The position numbers and the translations under genes were made by a program. A DNA stretch of 5,078 bases. Origin: Thermoplasmata archaeon (GTDB lineage Archaea; Thermoplasmatota; Thermoplasmata; Lutacidiplasmatales; UBA184). This document shows positions 1 to 5,078 of this stretch, one piece after another (positions within the stretch are counted from its first letter, which is position 1; each line of letters begins with the position of its first letter). The notes below the pieces were generated by a model. That model worked only from the letters and a program-made list of their open reading frames with translations, did no database searches and was not told the DNA's origin. The DNA is taken from the NCBI GenBank assembly GCA_021798415.1, contig JAJZGO010000110.1, forward strand, positions 1 to 5,078, given 5' to 3'.

Positions 1-91
1 AGTTCGTTCGCCCGCCGTCCGATCCCCTTCGTCCGATCGGCGGGGTCCCCGCTTCCGCGCCCGGTGCCCCGGCGGCCGGCCCGCGGACCTA

Positions 92-119
92 GGTCGAGGG
101 GGAGAGGACCCGCTCGACC
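92..119. repeat. Small inverted repeat (7-bp arms, 14-base spacer)
   Basis: GGTCGAG at 92-98 is the exact reverse complement of CTCGACC at 113-119, with a purine-rich spacer between. The left arm overlaps the 10-bp palindrome at 86-95, and the right arm runs into a nine-C tract. It lies more than 200 bases before the nearest start codon and has no T-tract after it, so neither an operator nor a terminator role is well supported. Arms this short arise by chance in DNA of this composition. Confidence 0.25.
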
Positions 120-294
120 CCCCCCCGCCCGGGGCCGTCCGGACGCGACGCCCCGCCGCACGACCGGGACCCGTCGTCCCGAGGCGGGTCGATGTCGCGA
201 GGTTTGTGGCCCCGAGGGTGACGCGGCCGGGTCCCAAGGGCTCGCACGCGCCGGCGGCCGCGGACTCCCCGGCGCCCGCGTCGGCCCGTCACGG

Positions 295-303
295 TCATGT
301 AAG
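295..303 (+). promoter_or_regulatory. Weak TATA-like element before the CoA-binding gene
   Basis: TCATGTAAG is the only AT-richer patch near the start of the next gene. Its centre lies about 27 bases before the ATG at 326, the spacing expected when an archaeal TATA box drives a leaderless or nearly leaderless transcript. The match to the archaeal consensus (roughly TTTAWATA) is poor, and no clear purine-rich BRE precedes it. The call rests on position more than on sequence. A short GAGG at 318-321, only four bases from the ATG, would be an alternative ribosome signal on a longer leader. Confidence 0.25.
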
Positions 304-325
304 CCGCTCGGATTCCTGAGGGACG

Positions 326-760
326 ATGTTGAGCGACCGGGAGCTCACCGAGGTCCTCTCGCGGGCCCGCACGATCGCGGTCGTCGGGCTCTCCGACAAG
401 CCCGAACGCGACTCGAACGAGGTGGCGCGCTACCTCCAATCGGTAGGGTACCGGATCGTTCCCGTCAACCCGATGCTCCCCCGGGCACTCGGCGAGACGT
501 CATACCCGTCCGTCGCGGCGATCCCGTCCGACATCCCGATCGACATCGTCGACATCTTCCGCCGCAGCGACCAGGTCCCCCCCGTCGTCGACGACTCCGT
601 TCGCCGCGGCGCCAAGGTCCTCTGGATGCAGCTCGGTGTCGAGCACGCGGAGGCCGCGGCTCGCGCCCGAGTCGCCGGTGCGACCGTGATCGAGAACCGG
701 TGCATCATGGTCGAGCACCGTCGCCTTCGGATCCCACCGGTCCCCGGCCGGGCGGCCTAG
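326..760 (+). CDS. CoA-binding domain protein (YccU type)
   Basis: A 144-residue protein that is a single CoA-binding Rossmann domain, the usual length for the YccU/CoA_binding_2 family. Visible marks, in order: the beta-strand and nucleotide loop TIAVVGLSDKPERDSNEVA (residues 16-34), with G21, S23, P26 and S30 as the family's usual positions; PVNP at 46-49; the DIVDIFRR segment at 73-80; WMQLGV at 100-105; and the closing block NRCIMVEH at 124-131. The domain resembles the CoA-binding part of succinyl-CoA synthetase alpha chains and ADP-forming acyl-CoA synthetases, but this protein has no ligase domains. It is expected to bind CoA or acyl-CoA in the cytosol; no reaction is established for the family. 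The ATG at 326 begins just before the domain's first helix, with weak GAGG at 318-321. The gene ends 11 bases before the bactofilin-like gene, so the two are probably cotranscribed; no functional link is evident. Nothing is truncated. The family call is firm; the physiological role is unknown. Confidence 0.93.
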   Translation: MLSDRELTEVLSRARTIAVVGLSDKPERDSNEVARYLQSVGYRIVPVNPMLPRALGETSYPSVAAIPSDIPIDIVDIFRRSDQVPPVVDDSVRRGAKVLWMQLGVEHAEAAARARVAGATVIENRCIMVEHRRLRIPPVPGRAA

Positions 761-771
761 CGCTCACGAAG

Positions 772-1557
772 ATGTCGGCGACCGTCGCTCCGCCCCTCAA
801 CGTCGCGCTCGGGTCGCCACCGGCGCCCCCGACCGGCCGCCTCGTCGACCGCGGAACGGTCCGTCGGGAGTGGGTTCGGGCCGACGAATGGAGCGTCCGC
901 GGCGTGGCCAAGGTCACTCGGGATGTCGACGTCGGACGGGCCGACCTCGACGGCCTCGTCTCGGTCGCCGGCCACCTGTCGGCCGAGGCGGTGCGGGCCC
1001 GGGGGGCGCTCGAGGTGTTCGGCCCGGTCGACGTCCGGGGGACGTTCGGGGCCCGGGGGAACGTTCGGGTCGGCGGCACGCTGCACGCGGTCGACCTCGA
1101 CCTCGACGGCCCGACCCGGGTCGACGGCGCGCTCTCGGTCGACCGGCGCGCCCAGGTCCGTGGCCTGCTGCACGCGCCGTCCTTCGACGGCGGGCTCCTC
1201 GAGATCGACGGCTCGGCGACGGTCGTGGGGGAACTCCGCGCGCTCGACGTGCGCGCCGACCTCTCCGGGACGTCGGAGCTCGGCACGGTCTTCGCGCGGA
1301 GCGTCCGGGTACACGGCCACCGCCCGAACCTCCTCGACAAGGCCCTCTTCCGCGAGGCCCGCGCGACCGTGACGCGGATCGAGGCCGACTCGGTCGACCT
1401 CGCGAACGTGCGGGTCGGCTTCGTCCGGACGAAGGCGCTCGTCCTCGGCCCCGGGGCCCACGTGACGACCGTCGAGGGGACCGTGGTGCGACGCCACCCG
1501 AGGAGCCGGGTCGGTCCGGAGTCGGAGAGCGCCCCGCCGTTCGGCCTCCGCCGCTGA
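772..1557 (+). CDS. Bactofilin-like polymer-forming protein
   Basis: A 261-residue soluble protein without signal peptide or membrane segment. A Pro/Ala-rich N-terminus (residues 1-22) and a short EWVRADEWSVRGVAKV segment (33-48) lead into a repeat region at about 61-166. Its rungs fall near 61-78, 79-96, 97-113, 114-131, 132-147 and 148-166. Most follow a loose V-x-G-x-L/V pattern ending in Gly, as expected for a right-handed beta-helix of the bactofilin type (about 17-18 residues per turn). After a break with a probable helix (HRPNLLDKALFREARA, 183-198), a second beta-rich part (199-240) ends in the charged/proline tail RVGPESESAPPFGLRR (246-261). Bactofilins self-assemble into non-polar filaments that scaffold other proteins, often at the membrane; that role is inferred here. 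The frame is open far upstream, but the start at 772 is chosen because it follows the previous stop by 11 bases and precedes the first plausible folded segment. No clear Shine-Dalgarno is present, so translation may be coupled to the gene before it. Another beta-helix fold, such as a hexapeptide-type protein, is possible but the rung length fits less well. Confidence 0.75.
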   Translation: MSATVAPPLNVALGSPPAPPTGRLVDRGTVRREWVRADEWSVRGVAKVTRDVDVGRADLDGLVSVAGHLSAEAVRARGALEVFGPVDVRGTFGARGNVRVGGTLHAVDLDLDGPTRVDGALSVDRRAQVRGLLHAPSFDGGLLEIDGSATVVGELRALDVRADLSGTSELGTVFARSVRVHGHRPNLLDKALFREARATVTRIEADSVDLANVRVGFVRTKALVLGPGAHVTTVEGTVVRRHPRSRVGPESESAPPFGLRR

Positions 1558-1573
1558 GGGCCGCCCTCGGCGG
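1551..1573 (+). terminator. Hairpin at the end of the bactofilin-like gene, possible terminator
   Basis: Bases 1551-1560 pair with 1564-1573 around a three-base CCG loop. The stem has ten pairs, nine Watson-Crick and one G-U (1555 with 1569), and contains the stop codon at 1555-1557. Five bases later comes CTTTATCTT (1578-1586), the only T-rich stretch in the gap. The arrangement resembles an intrinsic terminator, but the T-tract is interrupted and archaeal termination depends mainly on uninterrupted U-tracts. The same T-rich bases are better explained as the ileS TATA box. The stem could instead slow ribosomes or RNA polymerase at the junction, or protect the mRNA 3' end. Confidence 0.35.
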
Positions 1574-1578
1574 ACGGC

Positions 1579-1586
1579 TTTATCTT
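1579..1586 (+). promoter_or_regulatory. Archaeal TATA-like box of ileS
   Basis: TTTATCTT stands out as the AT-richest patch in a very GC-rich gap. Its TTTATC core (1579-1584) is centred about 27 bases before the ileS ATG at 1608. In archaea the transcription start usually lies roughly 24-28 bases beyond the centre of the TATA box, so the transcript would start at or within a few bases of the ATG and be leaderless. The core resembles the archaeal TTTAWA consensus, but the bases before it (GGACGGC) are not a convincing BRE. The promoter would let ileS be expressed independently of the two genes before it. Confidence 0.6.
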
Positions 1587-1592
1587 CCCGAC

Positions 1593-1598
1593 GGAGGT
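1593..1598 (+). promoter_or_regulatory. Shine-Dalgarno sequence of ileS
   Basis: GGAGGT is a strong match to the complement of the archaeal 16S rRNA 3' end. Nine bases separate it from the ATG at 1608, within the usual range, and it supports that start over any downstream GTG. It would be absent from a transcript started from the TATA box at 1579-1586, so it would act only on longer mRNAs, such as readthrough from the bactofilin-like gene. Confidence 0.6.
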
Positions 1599-1607
1599 CG
1601 GCGGCCG

Positions 1608-4574
1608 ATGGCCGCGGCGGACGACGGCACGGGGGCCCCGTCACCGACCTCGGTCCAGGTCCGGGTGCTCGCCTACTGGGAGTCGACCGGCGTCCCGGCC
1701 GAGGTGGTGCGCGAGCGAACGACGGGACCGATCTACCGGTTCACCGAGGGCCCGCCGACCGCGAACGGGGCCCCCCACATCGGGCACCTCATCTCCCGGA
1801 TCCTGAAGGACGTCGAGCTGCGCTACCACCGGATGCGCGGCGACCGGATCGTGAGCTCGATGGCCGGCTGGGACTGCCACGGCCTCCCGGTCGAGCTCGA
1901 GGTCGAGAAGCGCCACGGATTCAAGTCGAAGGCGGAGATCGAGACCTACGGCGTCGAGCGGTTCTGCGAGGAGTGCCGGACCGGCACGCTCGAGACGGTC
2001 GCGCTCTGGCGCGAGATGGGCCGGCGGCTCGGCTACTGGCTCGACTACGACCGGGCATACCGCACGATGGACGCGACGTACATCGAGAGCGTCTGGTGGT
2101 CCCTCAAGACCCTCTTCGACCGCGGCCTGCTCGAGAAGGGGCACTACGTGCTGCCGTACTGCCCCCGATGCGAGACCCCGCTCTCCTCGCACGAGGTCGC
2201 GCAGGGATACCGCGAAACGACCGATCCGTCGGTGACGGTCCGCTTCCCGCTCACCGACCTCGGGCGGACGCACCGGGACCTCCTCGTCTGGACGACGACG
2301 CCGTGGACGCTCCCGGCGAACCTCCTGGTCGCCGCCCGCTCCGACTTCGAGTACGTGGTCGTCCGGGAGGACGACGGGCGCGAGGTCGTCCTCGCCGCCG
2401 AGGCGCTCGCACGCTACTACCCCGGGGGAGCGAAGGTCGTAGGCCACCACTCGGGGCGCGAGCTCGAGGGGCTCGCCTACGCACCGCCGTTCGACACGCC
2501 CGGGCCGGGGCCGGGCCGCCACCGGGTCGTCCTGGACGACTCCGTGACCGCCACCGACGGGACCGGCTTCGTGCACGTCGCGCCGAGCTTCGGGCCCGAC
2601 GACCAGCGGATCGGCGCGAGGGAGAAGGTCGGGATCTTCGACCCCCTCGACAGCCGGGGCGCGTTCACCGACCTCGTGCCGCTCGTGCGGGGCCGGTCGT
2701 TCAAGGCGGCCGACCCGGTCCTCGTCGCCGACCTCGCGCACCGCGGGCTCCTCTTCCATAGAGGCACGATCCGCCACACGTACCCGTTCTGCTGGCGGTG
2801 CGACTCGGCGCTCCTCTACCGGGCGATCGACTCCTGGTTCGTGCGCACGTCGCGCGCGACCGACCGGCTCGTCCGCTACAACGGGACCGTCCGCTGGGTC
2901 CCCGCGCACCTGCGGGACGGCCGGTTCGGCAACTTCCTCACCGAGGCGAAGGACTGGGCGCTCTCGCGCAACCGCTACTGGGGGACCCCCCTGCCCGTCT
3001 GGATGTGCGCGAAGGGCCACGCCACGTGCGTCGGAAGCTTCGCCGAGCTCGCCGACCGGACCGGGGCCCCGCTCCCGGAGCCGTTCGACCCCCACCGCGT
3101 CGTCGTCGACCGCCTCCGGCTCGCGTGCGCGACGTGCGGCGAGGAGGCGCGGCGCGAGCCGTACACGATCGACGCGTGGTACGACAGCGGCTCCGCGCCG
3201 TTCGCCCAGTTCCACTACCCGTTCGTTCCCGGGCCGTTCGACCCGGCCGCGCCGCTCGACTACATCGCCGAGGGGCTCGACCAGACGCGCGGATGGTTCT
3301 ACACGCTCCACGTCCTCGCGACCCTCCTCTTCGACCGTCCGGCGTACCGGACGTGCGTCGTGAACGGGATGGTGCTCGACGAGGGCGGTCGGAAGATGTC
3401 GAAGTCCCGCGGGAACGCGCTCGAGCCGCTCTCGACGCTCGAGAGGTTCGGCGGCGACGCGGCCCGCTGGACCTTCCTGTCGGTCGACTTCACCGAGCCG
3501 ATGCGGGTGACCGACGCGACGATCGCTCGGACGAGCGCCCACACGCTCGGGACGCTGCGCAACGTCGTCGCCTTCCATCTCGGGAACGCGCGGGCGGACG
3601 GGCTCGCGCCCGCGTTCGCGCCCCCCGTCGCCCCGGGCGTCCTCGACCGCTGGCTCCTCTCGCGGCTCGAAGGGACCCGCGCGGCGGTCACCGACGCGCT
3701 CGAGGCGTACGACCCGAGGCCCGCCGTCCAGGCCGTCCGCACGTTCGTCGACGACCTCTCGACCTGGTACCTCCGACGGTCCCGGCCGAGGTTCTGGGCG
3801 GACGGGACCGACCCCGACCGGCGGCGCGCCCACGAGACGCTCTCCTACGCGCTCCTCGGCCTCGCGCGCACGGCCGCGCCGCTCCTCCCGTTCACCGCGG
3901 AGTGGGTCCACCAGGAGGTCGGCGAGCTCGGCTTCCGGACCCGCGGCGCCTCGGTCCACCTCACGCCCTGGCCGGCCGCGCTCGCCGAGCGCGACCCGGG
4001 CCTCGAGACCGCGGTCTCGGAGCTCCGCGCGCTCGTGGAGGTCGGCCGCGAACTGCGCCAGCGCGCCGACGTGAAGTCGCGGATCCCGCTCGCCGAGCTC
4101 GTCGTCTTCGGCGAGGCGGGACCCGAGCTCGCCGCGCTCGGAAGCGAGGGGTCGGCCCTCCTCGCCGACGAGCTCAACGTGAAGGCGGTGCACCGGGTCC
4201 CCTCGACCGACCGGGCGGCCTACCCCGAGTCCGACTGGGTCGTCCGCGAGGAGGACGGGCGAGCGGTCGCCGCGCTCTCCCGTCGGCCGACCGAGGCGCT
4301 GTTCGACGAGGGGCTCGCCCGGGAGGTCGCCCGTCGCCTCCAGCAGTCCCGCAAGGAGCTCGGTCTCCGCTACACCGAGCGCGTCGAGGTGACGGTCGCG
4401 GCCGAGGGCCGCCTGCGGGCGGCGCTCGAGCGCCGGCGCGAGACGATCGCGCACGACCTGCTCGCGGACCGGCTCGACCTCATCGACGGGCCCATCGTCC
4501 CGACCGACGGCGTGCGGACGTGGGACCTCGACGGACTCACGTTCTCGGCGCGGGTCGTCCGTCGCCCGGCGTGA
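1608..4574 (+). CDS. ileS: Isoleucyl-tRNA synthetase, archaeal/eukaryotic type
   Basis: A complete 988-residue class I aminoacyl-tRNA synthetase that charges tRNA-Ile with isoleucine in the cytosol using ATP, slightly shorter than the roughly 1,050 residues common in archaea. In order: HIGH at 57-60; GWDCHGLPVE at 87-96, with the Cys typical of archaeal and eukaryotic enzymes; zinc-knuckle pairs C185/C188 and C395/C398; a CP1 editing domain with WTTTPWTLPAN (228-238) and GTGFVHVAPSFGPDD (318-332), which removes mischarged valine; a second set of putative zinc ligands, C467, H471 or C474, and C507/C510; WYDSGS; EGLDQTRGWF (555-564); KMSKS at 596-600; the anticodon-binding helical domain with DLSTWYLRRSRPRFW (717-731); and a C-terminal DUF5915-like region containing DELNVK (854-859) and GLAREVARRLQQ (902-913). 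The WTTTPWTLPAN motif separates it from valyl- and leucyl-tRNA synthetases. The ATG at 1608 is supported by GGAGGT nine bases upstream and a TATA box about 27 bases upstream. The tail overlaps the convergent AMMECR1 gene by 38 bases. No frameshift or missing catalytic motif is seen. Confidence 0.98.
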   Translation: MAAADDGTGAPSPTSVQVRVLAYWESTGVPAEVVRERTTGPIYRFTEGPPTANGAPHIGHLISRILKDVELRYHRMRGDRIVSSMAGWDCHGLPVELEVEKRHGFKSKAEIETYGVERFCEECRTGTLETVALWREMGRRLGYWLDYDRAYRTMDATYIESVWWSLKTLFDRGLLEKGHYVLPYCPRCETPLSSHEVAQGYRETTDPSVTVRFPLTDLGRTHRDLLVWTTTPWTLPANLLVAARSDFEYVVVREDDGREVVLAAEALARYYPGGAKVVGHHSGRELEGLAYAPPFDTPGPGPGRHRVVLDDSVTATDGTGFVHVAPSFGPDDQRIGAREKVGIFDPLDSRGAFTDLVPLVRGRSFKAADPVLVADLAHRGLLFHRGTIRHTYPFCWRCDSALLYRAIDSWFVRTSRATDRLVRYNGTVRWVPAHLRDGRFGNFLTEAKDWALSRNRYWGTPLPVWMCAKGHATCVGSFAELADRTGAPLPEPFDPHRVVVDRLRLACATCGEEARREPYTIDAWYDSGSAPFAQFHYPFVPGPFDPAAPLDYIAEGLDQTRGWFYTLHVLATLLFDRPAYRTCVVNGMVLDEGGRKMSKSRGNALEPLSTLERFGGDAARWTFLSVDFTEPMRVTDATIARTSAHTLGTLRNVVAFHLGNARADGLAPAFAPPVAPGVLDRWLLSRLEGTRAAVTDALEAYDPRPAVQAVRTFVDDLSTWYLRRSRPRFWADGTDPDRRRAHETLSYALLGLARTAAPLLPFTAEWVHQEVGELGFRTRGASVHLTPWPAALAERDPGLETAVSELRALVEVGRELRQRADVKSRIPLAELVVFGEAGPELAALGSEGSALLADELNVKAVHRVPSTDRAAYPESDWVVREEDGRAVAALSRRPTEALFDEGLAREVARRLQQSRKELGLRYTERVEVTVAAEGRLRAALERRRETIAHDLLADRLDLIDGPIVPTDGVRTWDLDGLTFSARVVRRPA

Positions 4575-5078
4575 CGTCGGCGTCCCCGACCGGCGCCACG
4601 CGGCCGACCGGCGTCTCCCGGACCACCTCCGCCTCGAACCGGCGGACGGTCGCGCCCGCTCGCCAGGCGCCGCGGTCGAGACCCGCCTTTTCGCACGCGC
4701 CGTCGAGGAACTCCTCGGCCGTCCACCCCATCTCGACCGCTACCTGCGGCAGGAGGAGTCCGCTCGCGCCTCCGGCGTCGACGATCAGGCCGTCCCGGCC
4801 GACCGTGACCGCCGCGACGAGGTCGCGCGGCCGCGCGGCGCGGACCGGCACGGGGACCGTCAGGACCGAGACCTCGATCGCGAGGCGGGGGAGCTCCGAC
4901 GCCCGGACCGGACGGAAGCGCGGGTCCTCGGTCGCCGCCGCCACCGCCGCGCGCGGGAGCCCCGAGCGCAACGGCAGCACCGGGAGCGGGTAGCCGATGC
5001 AGCCGCGAAGGTCGTCGCCCGGGACGCGCTTCAGCGTGACGAAGACGCCGCGGCGCTCGTCGAAGACCCGCGGCAACG
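4537..5078 (-). CDS. AMMECR1-family protein (5' end beyond the window)
   Basis: The reading frame enters from the right edge and stops with TGA at 4537-4539. About 180 residues are visible; compared with archaeal homologues of around 200 residues, roughly 40-50 N-terminal residues are missing. A TTG codon lies at 5074-5076 but should not be taken as the start, because the family's N-terminal helix must precede it. Counting from that codon: GVFVTLKR (10-17); the invariant LRGCIGYP block (23-30), whose Cys and Arg are the family hallmark; EDPRFRPV (50-57); LAIEVSVLT (65-73); GRDGLIVD (93-100); SGLLLPQVAVEMGW (105-118); a CEKAGL helix start (128-133); and FEAEV (147-151). Human AMMECR1 belongs to this family. 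Its biochemical role is unsettled, though bacterial and archaeal members are often encoded or fused with MEMO-type and radical-SAM proteins. No such partner is in view, but one could lie off the right edge. The last dozen residues (Gly/Pro/Arg-rich) extend past the usual family end and lie within the ileS overlap. Family assignment is firm. Confidence 0.93.
   Translation of the reverse strand, partial: LPRVFDERRGVFVTLKRVPGDDLRGCIGYPLPVLPLRSGLPRAAVAAATEDPRFRPVRASELPRLAIEVSVLTVPVPVRAARPRDLVAAVTVGRDGLIVDAGGASGLLLPQVAVEMGWTAEEFLDGACEKAGLDRGAWRAGATVRRFEAEVVRETPVGRVAPVGDADVTPGDGRPAPRT

Larger units (their letters stand above)
1..325. other. Intergenic stretch with no supportable gene
   Basis: I see no convincing gene here. 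Reading frames stay open on both strands only because the DNA is so GC-rich that stop codons are rare; their translations are dominated by Arg, Pro and Gly and match no family I know. One plus-strand frame is open from base 2 to a TGA at 317-319 and could be the disordered tail of an upstream gene. Its third-position GC is clearly lower than in the real genes of this window, so I do not call it. I looked for tRNA T-loops, SRP RNA, RNase P RNA and 5S signatures and found none. Notable structure: a C9 run at 118-126, the palindrome GACCTAGGTC at 86-95, a 7-bp inverted repeat (92-98 with 113-119), and a bulged hairpin possibility (11-24 with 35-44). The promoter of the following gene should lie at the right end. 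Confidence 0.6.

Noticed and set aside
2..319. A plus-strand open frame at the left edge, as the tail of an upstream gene
   Set aside because: Its third-position GC is lower than in the real genes, the product is Pro/Arg-rich with no motif, and other frames here are also open. It cannot be excluded without sequence to the left.
405..425. A GTTCGAGTC T-loop-like sequence on the minus strand, possible tRNA
   Set aside because: The flanking bases do not form a T-stem, no acceptor or anticodon arms surround it, and it lies inside the nucleotide-binding segment of the CoA-binding gene.
64..771. An N-terminal extension of the bactofilin-like protein across the CoA-binding gene
   Set aside because: The added residues are low-complexity and overlap a clear gene in another frame. 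The start at 772 gives a compact protein directly behind the previous stop.
870..1607. An N-terminal extension of ileS running back through the bactofilin-like gene
   Set aside because: The extra 246 residues are Arg/Pro/Gly-rich noise in the wrong frame of another gene. The ATG at 1608 has GGAGGT and a TATA box and gives a normal N-terminus.
1641..4454. A stop-free frame of more than 900 codons on the minus strand, opposite ileS
   Set aside because: It is a by-product of GC-rich, G/C-ending codons in ileS. The translation is a low-complexity mix of Arg, Glu, Gly, Val and Pro with no motif, while the plus strand encodes every expected synthetase motif.
4688..4691. TTTT after the end of ileS as an archaeal terminator
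   Set aside because: It is only four T's, more than 100 bases past the stop, and inside the AMMECR1 coding region. A run this short is too weak to call.
2798..4993. A long plus-strand open frame overlapping ileS and the AMMECR1 gene
   Set aside because: Its product is almost entirely Arg, Pro, Ala and Gly, with no recognisable domain; it is an out-of-frame reading of two well-supported genes.

Overview
The window is very GC-rich, with codons ending almost always in G or C, and is most probably archaeal. The evidence for that is an archaeal/eukaryotic-type isoleucyl-tRNA synthetase (GWDCHG, KMSKSRGN, zinc-knuckle cysteines and a C-terminal DUF5915-like region), an AMMECR1-family protein of the archaeal single-domain kind, and an archaeal TATA-like element placed about 27 bases before the synthetase start. 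A high-GC member of Thermoplasmatota would fit, but that placement is inference: no rRNA or lineage marker is present.

Layout, left to right. Bases 1-325 hold no gene I can support; the stretch is extremely GC-rich, with a C9 run and small inverted repeats. At 326-760 (+) is a complete CoA-binding-domain protein of the YccU type. Eleven bases later, at 772-1557 (+), is a 261-residue bactofilin-like (polymer-forming cytoskeletal) protein with about six beta-helix rungs of 16-19 residues and a distinctive C-terminal block. A 50-base gap follows. It holds a 10-bp hairpin that begins inside the end of the bactofilin-like gene, then a TATA-like box, then a GGAGGT Shine-Dalgarno sequence. Next is the complete ileS gene at 1608-4574 (+, 988 residues). 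On the opposite strand, an AMMECR1-family gene enters from the right edge (5' end missing) and ends at 4537, so its tail overlaps the tail of ileS by 38 bases.

The first two genes probably form a small operon. ileS probably has its own promoter but could also be reached by readthrough. The AMMECR1 gene belongs to a separate, convergent transcription unit. No mobile element, CRISPR array, tRNA or rRNA was seen. The content is mostly housekeeping. The parts most worth a second look are the compact ileS control region, where TATA position and Shine-Dalgarno imply different modes of translation start, and the poorly characterised bactofilin-like protein.
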